From Fragum whitleyi (Eukaryota; Mollusca; Bivalvia; Cardiida; Cardiidae), in NCBI GenBank assembly GCA_948146395.1, contig OX411544.1, positions 34,988,457-35,052,456 of the forward strand: a stretch of DNA of 64,000 nucleotides, written 5' to 3'. The notes below the pieces were generated by a model that did not search any database, was not told where the DNA came from, and worked only from the letters and a program-made list of their open reading frames with translations. Each line of letters begins with the position of its first letter. Position 1 is the first letter of the stretch. This document shows positions 25,797 through 37,404 of this stretch, in pieces. Both the position numbers and the translations under genes were made by a program.

Positions 25797-26799
25797 CGAG
25801 GGTTGATCCAAAAGTTCGTAAAATGAGGTTATAAATCATCAGAAAACTTCACTATCAAAACATAAATCATACAGTCTTTTAATGCACCATCTGTGTAATA
25901 AACGTGGGAATTTTTAAATGTTTACATTCAATAGCGGCTGAAAAATGCACGAAAAAAGACAAAGACCCTCTACGAAGGCGGGGGAGCAAGAACGTCAAAT
26001 GCGACGTCAATGATAACTCTTTTCTACATAGTCTACGCGAACTCTCATGCCTTTCTGTACCGGATACGTCTACTTACAGAAATTATCCACATCCCATTTT
26101 AAAACAAATTTGGTTAAAATGTCTGTATTCATGGTATTTTCAGTAAAGTGGAAAGCCATATGTAGGACATTTATTTTTGGAAAATATTGAGAATCAATTG
26201 AAATATTTAAGTTTGTTGAAACTCCATTATATCATTCTAAATGCTCATTTGAAGCCTGTCCCTTTTCGAATATCTGGCATAGCTTTAGGAAAAGTTCTCT
26301 TCTGCATACTCTTATCATTTTTCAAAATTATCTGAAATGTTTAGATTGATAAATAGCAAAGTTCATGTCAAACAAAATTCGAAAATTAAAATGCATTCAT
26401 ATTTATGTGTTGACGTCTTGTCACTTTTATCTCGTTTATCAAAAATTATTAAATATATTCTGTGCCCTTTAAAAGTGTCACAATGGCTTTAAAAATAAGA
26501 AAAAAATTCTCTTTGCATCCTCTTTAATTTAGCCAAGGAATTCCAACCAAAGTTTCAGAAAGCTTACAGAAAACTTGAATTATTTAAAAGATTTTCAATA
26601 TTTTTTCACGCTCCCCCGCCTTAGTATACATATGTTTCTATGGTAACGTATTCTTAGACCGCTAAAGACAATTCTGCAAAAATTATAACATGACTGTGCT
26701 CCGTAGTTACTAAACTGCAAATTGACCAAAATATATACTTAACAAGCTAGAAATGCGAAAGTTATTAGCCTATTCTCCGAACTTCTGGATCATCCCTCG
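25797..26799. mobile_element. 1.0-kb mariner-like non-autonomous element
   Basis: Flanked by TA on both sides (25795-25796 and 26800-26801). The left end CGAGGGTTGATCCAAAAGTT and the right end, read inward on the minus strand, CGAGGGATGATCCAGAAGTT match at 18 of 20 positions. TA target and TIRs of this kind are typical of the Tc1/mariner superfamily. Inside I find no transposase or catalytic triad; the longest open frame (25904-26146) is unrecognised. It is inserted in a third, partial copy of block D3. Confidence 0.75.
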
Positions 26800-27480
26800 T
26801 ATTACAAAGATGAAAGAAAATTTAACATTCAATATAAATTCTTTGAATTCTGAGACTTTTTGAATCACCCTTCCCTCCTTTTCCACTATTTTGACTATGC
26901 TATGGCAATTTAGAGTCACATTATGAACAATAAAAGAGCATAAATATATTGCTCAGAGATTGAACTAAAGGTTTTGCGTCATTCGCCTGCAATATTTGTG
27001 ATACAGAAAAATATATAGTGAAAATCATTAAGTATTGCTTTACTTTTTTGACTAAGTATATGTAGAGTTCAGGTTGAACAACAATATAACTTAATGCTAA
27101 TTGTAAACACGGAACTTAATACTAATCTAATGGTTGCCCTCGTTAAGCCTAGCTTCATGTGCATCAGCATTTGAAGATAACACTCTGTTATTGTTTCCAA
27201 GAACCCTATTGGTAAAATGAACCTAATACCAAGGTCGGGCGGTAACTCCAAGAAGCTATCAGTGTGTTCTTCCATGTTTTTGTTGTATAAACGAAGCCTC
27301 GTTAGGTAATGAGATAAATTGTACAAGCCATCACATTTCGATTGCTTTGTAAACAATTAAGGTTTTTAAAAATAACAGTTACAATGCGTTCACAAAAGTC
27401 AGAAATTGTCATCCATGAAAATAAAATATCAAAGTAACAGCTTCTTTCTACAGTTTCGGTTACCAAATAAAGGACTTGTT

Positions 27481-28110
27481 GAGATTAAAACAAGAGGCCC
27501 AAGAGGGCCTGGATCGCTCACACTAGCTTTAAAATCTCTAGACTTTCATTTAATATAGCTTACTTTAAATGAATACATTAGCACTCCGAAATCTCCAAAG
27601 ACCTATTTTATAATGATTAACTGATTCTTGTCCATATTGCACCAAAATACTCAATAACAATGAACCTGCAACCCTTTACCAACTAGAACATAAGGTTCAG
27701 AAGGAGATGTCGTTAAAAATTTTCAAGCTCAAAATAGGCCCCGCCTGCCACGCCCATATTTATGGACCAATTAAATTTTCTTGAACAATTTAAGTAAACA
27801 TCCATGCCAAATTTCATTGAAATCGGCCCAATGGTTTGGGAGGAGAAGATTTTTAAAGATTTCAAAGTTAAAAAATGCCACGTCCTGTCACGCCCATATT
27901 TGTGGGCCAATCAAAATTGTTTGAACAATTTAAGAAGAGGGCCACCAAAGGATCATTTCTACCAAGTTTGGTTAAAATCCGCCCATTGGTTTGGGAGGAG
28001 AAGATGTTTAAAGAAAAAGTTCACGCACGGACGGACGGACTCACGGACGCACGACGGACACTCTGTCATGACAATAGCTCGCTGGCATTCGGTGATATGT
28101 TTGAACCGCC
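27481..28110 (+). repeat. Dispersed repeat, probable 3' end of a non-LTR element
   Basis: Begins near 'aacaagaggcccaagagggc' and ends with an ACGG-type run ('cacggacggacggactcac') followed by 'gacaatagctcgctggcatt'. Within it, a ~140-155-bp segment is present twice ('cacgcccatattt' at about 27749 and 27889; 'ggtttgggaggagaag' at about 27832 and 27988). I associate this pattern with bivalve repeats. Open frames over it are not conserved coding sequence. Confidence 0.6.
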
Positions 28111-29310
28111 CTTAATAAATCGTTTTAAATGTATATACTTCTTTGCAAGTTTACAGTATCCATATGTTCGGAAAAAAGAAGGAAAAAGTACATGTATGTT
28201 TTGCGACGATACACGTGTGTGGTGTAATATGTATCTAAAAGTTTTTTGTTTCCCAATCAGATTTACATAAAACAATCCCATGTACTTTGCTTTGAAAAAA
28301 GAAAAATACACGTAGAAAGAAGAACACTACTCAAAAGTTCCATGCGACCATCTTTTATTTTTTATCATTTTTCTGCAATTTTGCTTTCATATAATTTTGC
28401 GGACATTCGAAAGGATTGTGATTTAGTCAATATCCCATCCAATCGTTAGTAGAACTTTGTAAAGGTCTTCAAGAAGTATTCAACTACCCATAACCTAATT
28501 TTAAATGAAACGCAAATGGCAATTTGAAGGTAAAGTTGAATTTTTCATCAAATAATTTAATCTAAGTTGTGTAAATTAAGATTTGTGCTTTCTGGTGGAC
28601 TGAAAAAATGGTTGGTACGCAGCTGTCTTATAAGTTTCAGCACAAATTAGTCCCATTAAAAATCTGTTTCTAAATTAATAAAGCCGAACAGCTTTGCTTG
28701 ATATATGATAATATAAGATATATAGTTGTGAAAGGCTTATCACATAGGCTGTATACAAACAGTTTGATTATGTTTTTAGTTTCATACCTCAATGAAATCA
28801 ACGATTTCTCTCTTCATCTCTTAAAAAAACGCAGATTCAACCACTTGAAGGATTCTTAAAGATACTATGCAAAAGTAGAACAGCTCTACACTTCTCAAGA
28901 ACAAAACTCTGGAAACATTCCTTATCGTAATAAGACATGTCAAAAACACAAATCCAATGGATTTTAGACTGATTTGAAACCGAGGGACATCCAACGTTTG
29001 GTTTATTTTAAAACAATTTGCTGTGTTTTTTACCTTGGCTGAGCACGTGCTCAATGAAATCTTTTCTTTAAATATCTCTTAAAGAGACAGGCTAATTTGA
29101 AAAAAAAAATGATATACACGCAAAGCTGGTCAACATATAGATTAATTTGAGTGGTATGAATGTTAAACTAAACCAGAAAACAACCCACTTATTTTAAGAT
29201 AGACCCACTAGAAATGACAATATCAAATTGTTTGTTCATATATTTGTTTCTCGTGGACAGGAAAACTTTAAACTATTTGAGATAACGATCCAAATTATTC
29301 CGGACAAGGT
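28110..29310. other. Gene-free stretch
   Basis: Short open frames at 28066-28449 and 28821-29054 show no domain. Nothing else is supportable. Confidence 0.45.
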
Positions 29311-29504
29311 AATGGCCAATGCAGACGAAACCCATCCCTGCAAACGAGAATCGATTACAAGATTTTCAGTAATTAGCTCGTCATATCATGCGAATGATAC
29401 GATCATGGCAATCTTCGTAATGAGACATTGTATGCACTGCATTATGAACTCGACATAATAAACAAGCATTTGAACGGTATTTGCATTAATTTCATTTCTA
29501 CTTC

Positions 29505-29719
29505 TCCCCGACGGCGGCGCTCATTCTTTCAGACTATTTGTCTCTCACCAATGAGTTGATAATCGTAGACCTATGCGAGATAGTAGCTGGAGGCTAGGAA
29601 AGGATGTGGTGGTTGTACTGGTGAGAGAAATACCAGGAAACCGTTCTTAGGTGCTCCAGCCGCCGCGATATAACTAAGAAAATGTTGAAAGTGGCGTTAA
29701 ACTCCATTCAAACTATCAA
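29505..29719 (+). mobile_element. SINE copy 2, with 14-bp target-site duplication
   Basis: Body and tail match the full-length copy at 63037 ('gacctatgcgagatag', 'cagctggaggc', 'gtgctccagccgccgcgata', 'gtggcgttaaactccattc'). It is 5'-truncated, so the tRNA head is reduced to its end. TTCATTTCTACTTC flanks it at 29491-29504 and 29720-29733. The duplicated partner at about 13070-13085 lacks it. Confidence 0.92.
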
Positions 29720-29746
29720 TTCATTTCTACTTCAATCGCGGGTATA

Positions 29747-29816
29747 TGTTTGAGTCCATTCAGACGAATATCCGCTCTTCACATAGAGCGGATATTCGTC
29801 TGAATGGACTCAAACA
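29747..29816. repeat. Perfect 32-bp inverted repeat with 6-bp spacer
   Basis: Arms 29747-29778 and 29785-29816 are exact reverse complements (left arm starts TGTTTGAGTCCATTCAGACG; spacer TCACAT). In the paralogue near 13084-13125 only the right-arm sequence is present. The left arm is therefore a local inverted copy. Confidence 0.93.
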
Positions 29817-31370
29817 CATTGCATTTACACTTTCCTGTGTAACCTCTGGGGTAAACGTCCTTGATAATTGACAAGCAATTCTACTTACCCCGTAAAATTT
29901 CCTTCGCAACGGACGATTTTTACAAGAACTACATATTCCATATTAGGTCTTTAAAATGCATTTTTCGTTCTATTAGGAGAAGAATTGCCTTTCCCTAGTT
30001 GTCGCGGTTGTTGTCATCGTTGACGTTATGCAACCATTTGATAGTTATATCACACAAAGCAATAAGAATTTGCTTGATGTCTGACTATGTGCTAGGACCT
30101 AATCTATCTACAAAGCGCATGGCAAGGACTCTGAACAAACTTTATAAATACACAGACTGGCCAGATGTTTTGCTTTGCGCACAAGGGAATTTGTTACAAA
30201 TGCCACACACAAGCTCATTTAAAGTAGTTATATCGTTCCCCGGAATGAATGAAAAAGGATTTTTGTTGGTAAATGGAGAAGTAATAATGGCACAAAACAA
30301 CACCATTTGCAAATGATATTTCTATTATGCACGACTGTTTTCATTAATATAACACAGAGAGCAATAGGAAATGAATAAGTAATTATGTTTCTCGGTAAAT
30401 TTTTGAGTCGTTTCCTTGTAGCTTGCCAAGATAATGGGTTAAAAAGCGATATGAGACTCTCTATTGTATAGAAATTTTGGATTCTTTACATGTAGAACTT
30501 ACCAAACACTAAAATCATCATGACAATGTCTAAAGAGAATTGTCTTATCTTTACTGCAATTCTAATATTGTGTAAAGTCATAATAAAATATGGAATGAAG
30601 TTGTTTTTTCGCAATATTTGGCGATGATCTAATAACCATTTCTACGAAGCTAAATTCAAAAGAAACTCCAAAGCCGTAAACCATAATGCTTTTCAGTTTC
30701 GGAGTTATTAATATATGACATTGACTGCTAAAGGCCTTATTGAGTACTTACGGTTCAGTGAATCTACGTAAAATACATTTGTGTTGTGTATATATGTTTG
30801 GTCAAATTAGTTGCTTTGAAATTTTAATTTGACGAAGTAATAAAATTCATTTTTTGTAACACACAGATCTCTAAATTTTTACATGAAATACAACACCAGC
30901 CATTCCGCTTTACTTTAAAATCCTCTACTGTATCAAGAACTTGAATATCAATTAAAAACATAAGATAGGGAAAACTCGGGAAGGTCCTAAACGGTTAAAA
31001 AAACTCGACGAAAATGATCAAGATTGGATATCATTCGTAGCTTACAGGCGATTTTTTCTTCTTTATTGTTTACATTTCTTTAATCTTACAAAGGGAACAC
31101 CAATTAAAGTTATGGTCACGTCTGTGTGTTTGGAATGATTGCTGAACATCAGTCACCTTATGGTGGTCGAAATAAGTTAGTAGACCAATACGCTTCTGAT
31201 TTTAACAATGATGGATTTCCTTTTCGTGTTAGATTTGTATATGGTCAAGTTTTTATCATGGTCAACTCAATTTAATATTTCTTACTTTGTAACAGAAACG
31301 ATAATAAAATTAATAAACAATTGAGGGTTTAAGTTTCAGTTGTTACTTAAATTATTTTCTTAACGTTTTC

Positions 31371-31625
31371 AAATGATAGTTATTAGTACTGAAGATCTGT
31401 CATATCTCAATCTATATCATTCTTCAATATGTCATTAAACTGCAATTATTCGAAATATTTCATTCTATCTAAAAAAGAATCATAAAAACACATATCCATG
31501 TGACATGCTCAACGCTGTTGCTATGTGAACAAAAAGTGAATGGATCGATTAATTGCGTCTGACATTAGCTTTTAAGTGCAGTGTAGAAGGTCAGTCATCT
31601 GACAAACGTTCGATGATAAACAAAT
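31371..31625. repeat. Duplicated block D3, second copy
   Basis: Similar to 21530-21780. Here the sequence continues past 'ttcgatgata' without the long-TIR element found at 21781, so it serves as an approximate empty site for that insertion. Confidence 0.8.
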
Positions 31626-32100
31626 ATCATCCTTAATTACGTAAATTTATCGGCGTCCTAACGATTACGATAATTTACGCATACATACGATTACTTTCGC
31701 TTTGAGCAATTTGCCTCATTTCTAAATGAAATGGACCAAAGTACTAAGTGTTTTGATAGATTACATAATCTTGTAAATTCGTTGCATAATCTTCAAAAAT
31801 GTGGCTGTTGAGATGGACAAAGACTTGCGGTGGTTTCACGAATCTTCAATTTCTTATTTGCGTTTTTGCCGTCGATTGCTTTGTAAAAACGTTATAAAAA
31901 TAACTTAATAACACGTTAAGCCTTTGGTATTTCGAGTTCTGTGCAAATAGGTACGTGGTACCTGAATCTGTAACATGATCAACCGAATTTGAGCATATTC
32001 AGAGTTTTCTGTTTTTATTTTTAGAAAATTGAGTAAAAGCAATCGTCTTGAGTACATGAGATTAATTGAGGATACTGAATGAGTGGTCATGGATTACCAA

Positions 32101-32184
32101 ATTTATTTAACGTGTCATCTACAAACAGATAAAAACGAGGCTGTGCCGAGTTTTTATCTGTTAAAGATGACGAGTTTGATAAAT
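32101..32184. mobile_element. Small foldback hairpin related to family C
   Basis: Arms 'atttatttaacgtgtcatct' / 'agatgacgagtttgataaat' and 'cagataaaaacgaggc' / 'gccgagtttttatctg', with only TGT at the apex. It is an 84-bp palindrome with few mismatches. Confidence 0.85.
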
Positions 32185-33480
32185 TATGTATTTTATGAAC
32201 GCAAATTTGATATCCTGATTGTAATATGATTTGATTTTTCGCAATGAATAGGCAAAATTCTTGAAATTCGTTGACAAAATTTTCCCGCGCAGCATACGAG
32301 AAAGGCGTTTTAAAAATGACACCACCTTATAAACCATGACGTTATTTTTACGACAACTCTTTAGCGTTGGTATGCGCTCAATGCCCATGTGCATATTTAT
32401 TTCACTAGTTCAATAATAACCGTGTAATATCAAAAATATTAAACGGGATTATTTCACTCCCGCGCAGTTTTTCATATTATAAAAAAGAATATACGCAAAT
32501 GACCTCATCTCACAGTCATGATGAATAGAAAGGTGCATGTACATAATTGTTCTTATAATTTCAAGACAGTTTATGGTTAAAAAGTGTTCCTGTCCCACAA
32601 CATGGTTACTGATTGGTTCCATTCTCATTGAACTACGAATGTCTGTTTATGATTATACGTTGATAAGCGTAAGAAGTAACATTATTTGCAAATGATATTT
32701 CTATTATGTATAACTGTGTCGCTTAACGTAGCACAGAGAGCAATGGGAAATGAATAATTGATTTTCCTTTGTATTTCAATAGACTCCTTAGTTTGTGGCT
32801 CCGTAAAGTTAGGTCAATTAGGATATGAAACGCCTGGTTCGTTTACATATGTTATTTTTTCTGGGTTGGTTTTTAACAACAAGAATATATTCATATTATC
32901 CTCTTAAGCATATCGATGCCGTCTTCTATTTCATAGATATAACCACATACATGTGTAGCATTTGACAATAATTCATTTAAGAAGCCATATGGAAAATGAT
33001 TTGAACATACAGAGAGTTTTGGAAGAATTTATAGAATTAGAAAGATAAATGTGTATATTTGATTTCAATTTCGGATTTTTTTTTTTCTAAATAAAGAATA
33101 CTTATAGTAGATTCCCATATGATGATTCAAGAATGGTCCCTGTTTGAAAACTTATCCAGTCTATCTAAAACCACTTTCAAGATACAGATAACGCTCTGAA
33201 AAAATTGTTTCAAAGCAAAGAATACGTTAAATTGCGAAATCGTTTTTACGGACCAATATCAAACCTCGATGAAAATCAATAACTGCATAAAATCCTTGAA
33301 AATGTTACATTAAATTCAGATATTCTTCAATCAGATAAAACGAACATATTCAAATCGAATTTCCATATTCATTCGCTTGTATTCTATATTAAGTAGGAGA
33401 CACGCTATCATATTTAAAAAAAGCTTTGTCTGGAGGCGAAGCAGAACCACCCTGTGTTCAGGATGACGAAACGGTACATA

Positions 33481-33917
33481 CAGTAAACAACATCGTGAAA
33501 TTGACAAGGTGCATGATTATGGAATGATTTAGGAATGAAATTGAATGAGTGTGTGGAGCGAGTTTTGAGTGAATTTAATGGGAGGTATTCCAATATTGCA
33601 AATTTTGTTCAGGATGAACAAAATTAGCAATAATGATTACCTCCCTTTAATAAAATATGAATACAAATTCTATAGATAGATTCTTATTTCTTCAAGAACC
33701 TATCAGACGCTTACAATTTGAATTTATTAAGTGAAATCCCGATTTTTTTCCAGCTATTTTCATTTTGAACGAAGTCGTTGTTTTATGTTTTTCACTGAGT
33801 GTTGAGCGATTTTAAATGGTTTGAGTGAGTGTCTGGAATGAATGAATGGAGCGCTGAGTGAGCGATTTAGTATGGTTTTGATTGAGTTTAATGTCAAATT
33901 CACGATGTAATTAACTG
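33481..33917 (+). mobile_element. CAGT-ended MITE, complete copy, 437 bp
   Basis: Flanked by TA. The left end CAGTAAACAACATCGTGAAA is the reverse complement, with few mismatches, of the right end '...ttcacgatgtaattaactg'. Internal landmarks are 'gagcgagttttgagtgaat' and the palindrome 'aattttgttcaggatgaacaaaatt'. TA target plus CAGT termini suggest Tc1/mariner-type mobilisation, which is inference. No transposase. Confidence 0.88.
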
Positions 33918-34050
33918 TACCTGTTTGAGAATTATAGCCCGCTTTGTACGAGCACTTGCGTGCAAAAGTGGGTATAATTTGCGAAAAGTTTAGCACCGTA
34001 TTGGCATCCTGAATGTCGGACTGGAAAAGATGTGTGATAGGTTACTTTAA

Positions 34051-34815
34051 GGTAGCAATGGACATATGGCGTCAATTTTTTCCGCCCAATGAATTTTTTT
34101 CTTGGTCACATATGTTGTAGATTAACATTGTGTAGTCATTATATCAAAATTTGAAGGTACCTTTACATGCTCGTTTTCATGCTAGAGTTATCTGCCCTTG
34201 AGTGGTATTGGCCATTTTTCAGAAAAACGTTTATATGTGTTATAGGTCTAATATAAACTCAATACCAGCATAAAGTTATAAAAGAAATACATTTTGCTAG
34301 ACCTTATACATGTACACAATGGCTGTGCCAAGAAAATTTCTCTTTGATCAAATGCATTTGCACAATTTGCCTTCAAACGTTAAAAATGCCCCAATTTTTG
34401 TAATTTTACGGGGTAAAAATGCCCCAAAACTCTATTTTTTTAAGAAATTACCCAATGATTTTTTCTTATTTTCCTATATGTTTAAAACCCTTATTTTGCC
34501 TTTATTTGGTAAAAAATTCAGCATACCTTACCATGCAAATAAGAAAGTTTTTCGTTATTTTACAGTGACCCCTCCTAATTGAATGACGTTTTTAACGCAT
34601 TTTTATTGTTAAATTTAATAATCTAGTCATTCATTTGACATCAAATGTTGAAAAGAAACTAAGTTGTGAAATTTTACCATCATTATTCTACGTTATTTCC
34701 ATTAGCAGAATCCTTCGAAAACCGGTCTTTTTGAACAACGAGCAAAAACAGCCGTAAAATAAACGAAAACCCACTTCCGGTATATAGAGTCGGGAGGCGA
34801 CTGTCCTTTGCCACC
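34051..34815. mobile_element. TTAA-flanked piggyBac-type non-autonomous element, 765 bp
   Basis: TTAA at 34047-34050 and 34816-34819 flanks GGTAGCAATGGACA on the left and TGTCCTTTGCCACC on the right (inverted repeats, 12/14). The TTAA target duplication is diagnostic of the piggyBac superfamily, and the ends resemble those of the element at 58485. The internal 90-codon open frame (34310-34582) is unrecognised and is not a transposase. Confidence 0.75.
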
Positions 34816-35239
34816 TTAACGAAATTTGTTTCTTAAATTTACTAAGATCGTCTACTCAAACGAAAAATATACCTGACTACTAAAATCATTAGCGCTGTAT
34901 CTCTGAGTAAGACGAAAATATGGTCAAATTTTCTTTAATGATCCCTGACGCGTTTTACTAAGTACTCAAGCAACATAATGTGTTAGAAAGAAGACAGAAA
35001 AAACTGATTATGTTTGTTGAACTGTTACAATGTTGTCAAAATCTTACCATTTAAATGTTTATTTCTTCTTGAAAAACGGGTCGTCTTATTTCCCAAAAAA
35101 TGACGATTTTTAGCATGCTACTCTTTCGAATCCTTGTACATAAAATATAAAAGACAAATGGATTCAGAATTGATATAATATTTTCCCTTTTCGCTCGATG
35201 ACATTTACATATGTGTTTCGTCAGTTGAACAAGGCCATG

Positions 35240-35413
35240 CGGGTAATGCGTTGAGTGTCGACCCTAGACAGACTTCGCGGACTTATTTTCATCTAGAATA
35301 TTCATTCTACCTGCAATTTAAAGTATTTTTGTAATGAGAATACCGATTGACCTGTTCTTAAACTTTTTTTTCAATTATTTATTTCACAGATGATCCTTTT
35401 GCGTGACGGGTCA
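35240..35413. mobile_element. Partial copy of the TGTGACCCGTCACG-ended MITE
   Basis: Ends 'ttttgcgtgacgggtcaca' at 35413 and shares 'cctagacagact' and 'atctagaat' with the complete copy at 62085. The left terminus is missing. Confidence 0.6.
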
Positions 35414-35508
35414 CAATTATTAGAAATGGAGATAGATTTAATACAAAAACGAAAACCTGACCACACTGTATGTCTATGATGATTTTTTTTTTTTGATGGA
35501 TGTATAAA

Positions 35509-35660
35509 TATATAATACATTTTAGTGTTTTGTATGAGAAAAAATATCTAACGAGGTTGGGAGAATTGATCATTGTCGAGGCTCTGCAGAGACAATTATC
35601 AATTCTCACAACCGAGATGGATATTTTTTCACAAAAAACACTTAGTATGTATTATATTTA
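35509..35660 (+). mobile_element. Foldback MITE family A, copy 3
   Basis: Nearly the same hairpin as at 22525: 'aatatctaacgaggttggga' against 'ctcacaaccgagatggatat', apex GTCGAGGCTCTGCAGAGAC. Only the start of the family A tail follows. Confidence 0.85.
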
Positions 35661-36242
35661 TCTTATAACCTCTATTTCATTCATCCACGAAAATAAAAAA
35701 AAAATATCCATTCATCTCTTTAGTAAATCACTGTCCAAAGAAAATTCTTGAGATATAGCAAGATATCTCAGGAATGATTAACAAATTCCGGCAGTTTGTT
35801 ATTGCCATTTACATCGAGATGGAACATTATTGGTCACTAATAATCTCGTTTACTACGAATTTATCGATTCATATATCGTGGAGAGAAAATACAGAATTAA
35901 ATTATGGCCGCATCTTCGTATTCGGAATGATTGCTAATACAGCACAAAAGATGTTTCGGATATCGCTGTAATTGATTTAGACATCGGTCACCTAATGGTG
36001 GTCACGATTTGGAATTAAATCATTCCGTGTCCAAGGGGATTTACTTCACGCTTTGACATTTTAGAATGGCTTAGTTCAATTCTGAATTATACTTGAACAT
36101 TTTTGCTAAATTATACAATGAACTATCTATTATTTAGGCTTTTCAATAATTGCTAGTACTATTTTTTGCAGATTTTTAATGAAGCATTATTAACCACTTG
36201 GCCTTTTTTAAACGAATACTTTATAATTTATGGTGGACGAAA

Positions 36243-36413
36243 TATCGATTGTTTTTCGAGTAAGATCGATTAAAATTTCATTTTGTGAACAACAAAAGCC
36301 ATATTTTCACTTGTGGCTCCGCCAGCCACTCGTGGAAAAATAGCTTTTTTTGTTCTCTCAATAACAAAAAAATCGATCTTAAACGAAAACAAACGATTAC
36401 CCTCTATATATTT
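36243..36413. mobile_element. Foldback family B, stand-alone copy
   Basis: Arms 'tgtttttcgagtaagatcga' and 'tcgatcttaaacgaaaacaa'; apex CACTTGTGGCTCCGCCAGCCACTCGTGG, in which GCCA is duplicated. It lies outside repeat F, which shows the hairpin can move on its own or was captured by F. Confidence 0.8.
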
Positions 36414-36455
36414 ATAACTACGCTATTGTGACTTATGATTACATGTTTGTATAAA

Positions 36456-36858
36456 CAGTTAGTTACTTCGAGAAATTGACATTCATCTAAATCAAAACCA
36501 TTCGAAATCGCTTATTTCATGCAAATCACTCAAAAACACCCCCAAAATGACTAGAAAAAGATACAATCAACAGCTACATTCAAAAGAGTCAAAATCGCGA
36601 TTTCACTGACAACATTGAAATCATTGAACATTGTAATCGTCTGATTGTTTCTTGAAGAAAAAGGAAGCTATTTATGGAACTTGTATGTATATTTCATTTA
36701 AGGGGAGAAACAAATACCGCTTATTTTGTTCATCCTGTACAAAATTAGCGGCATTGGATAACTTCCCTTTTTATTTTACCCAAAATTCACTCATTCAAGT
36801 ACATTCCTAAATCATTCCAAAATCATTCACCTAGTCAATTCCACGATGTTGTTTACCG
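36456..36858 (-). mobile_element. CAGT-ended MITE, inverted copy
   Basis: Starts CAGTTAGTTACTTCGAGAAA and ends '...ttccacgatgttgtttaccg'. Its interior is the reverse complement of the 33.5 and 38.7-kb copies ('aattcactcattc', 'gtacaaaattag'). Confidence 0.8.
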
Positions 36859-37193
36859 TAATCGACGAGTCAAAATAGCGATTTCTACTTACAGTAGCTT
36901 CGTACGTTCGAGTCTATGTTCTCTGATTGAAACTAACAATCATTTTTGCCGACATTGATTCACCTATTTTTCGAAAGCATACGATGCGGTGTCCCCCGGT
37001 GTTCATTCATAAGTTTTCGCCTGATATATTAGTGATCTTAACTCTCATTAAATTTGTTGAACATTTATTTCATCAAATTTCACGCAATCATCATTTTTCC
37101 TTAAAAACCAACACACTTTGAAAGCCCAGATAGAATAAATAGTAACGAACATCCATTCTTCATTTGTAGCCTTTCCAAATTAGGTCGATCCTA

Positions 37194-37245
37194 CCCCCCC
37201 CCCCCCCCACACACACACAAACCACCCCCACCCCCCACCCCAAAA
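37194..37245 (+). repeat. C15 run followed by CA and CCCCA simple repeat
   Basis: Fifteen C (37194-37208) followed by (AC)n and a CCCCA-rich tract. It is strand-asymmetric, and the G-rich complement could form a quadruplex. Confidence 0.9.
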
Positions 37246-37404
37246 AAATCGCTACATTAGCCCTATAACCAAACGACAAGCTGTATAAAAAATGATGACG
37301 ACAATTATAATTTGATGAAAATTTAAGATTCTTTCCCCTTTGTGGAAGAATACACTGTGGGCAATGAAGAAATTGCTTGTTACAAGTATTTTCTTCAGTT
37401 TAAC

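Larger units (their letters stand above)
29318..31220. repeat. Duplicated block D1, second copy
   Basis: Partner of 12898-14600. It carries two changes absent from the first copy: a SINE insertion (29505-29719) and a 32-bp perfect palindrome (29747-29816). Further partial copies of its distal part occur at about 32660-32760 and 35770-36090. Confidence 0.85.

Noticed and set aside
25904..26146. 80-codon frame as a transposase or host gene
   Set aside because: No recognisable domain; it lies inside the mariner-like element and is too short for a transposase.
27069..27356. 95-codon minus-strand frame
   Set aside because: No domain, splice context or conservation in the paralogous interval near 11.6-12 kb that I could find.
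27804..28270. 103- and 131-codon frames
   Set aside because: They overlap in different frames across a dispersed repeat and an ACGG run; the two tandem halves do not keep a frame.
34310..34582. 90-codon frame inside the TTAA element
   Set aside because: Low-complexity Phe/Lys/Leu-rich translation with internal short repeats and no family match.
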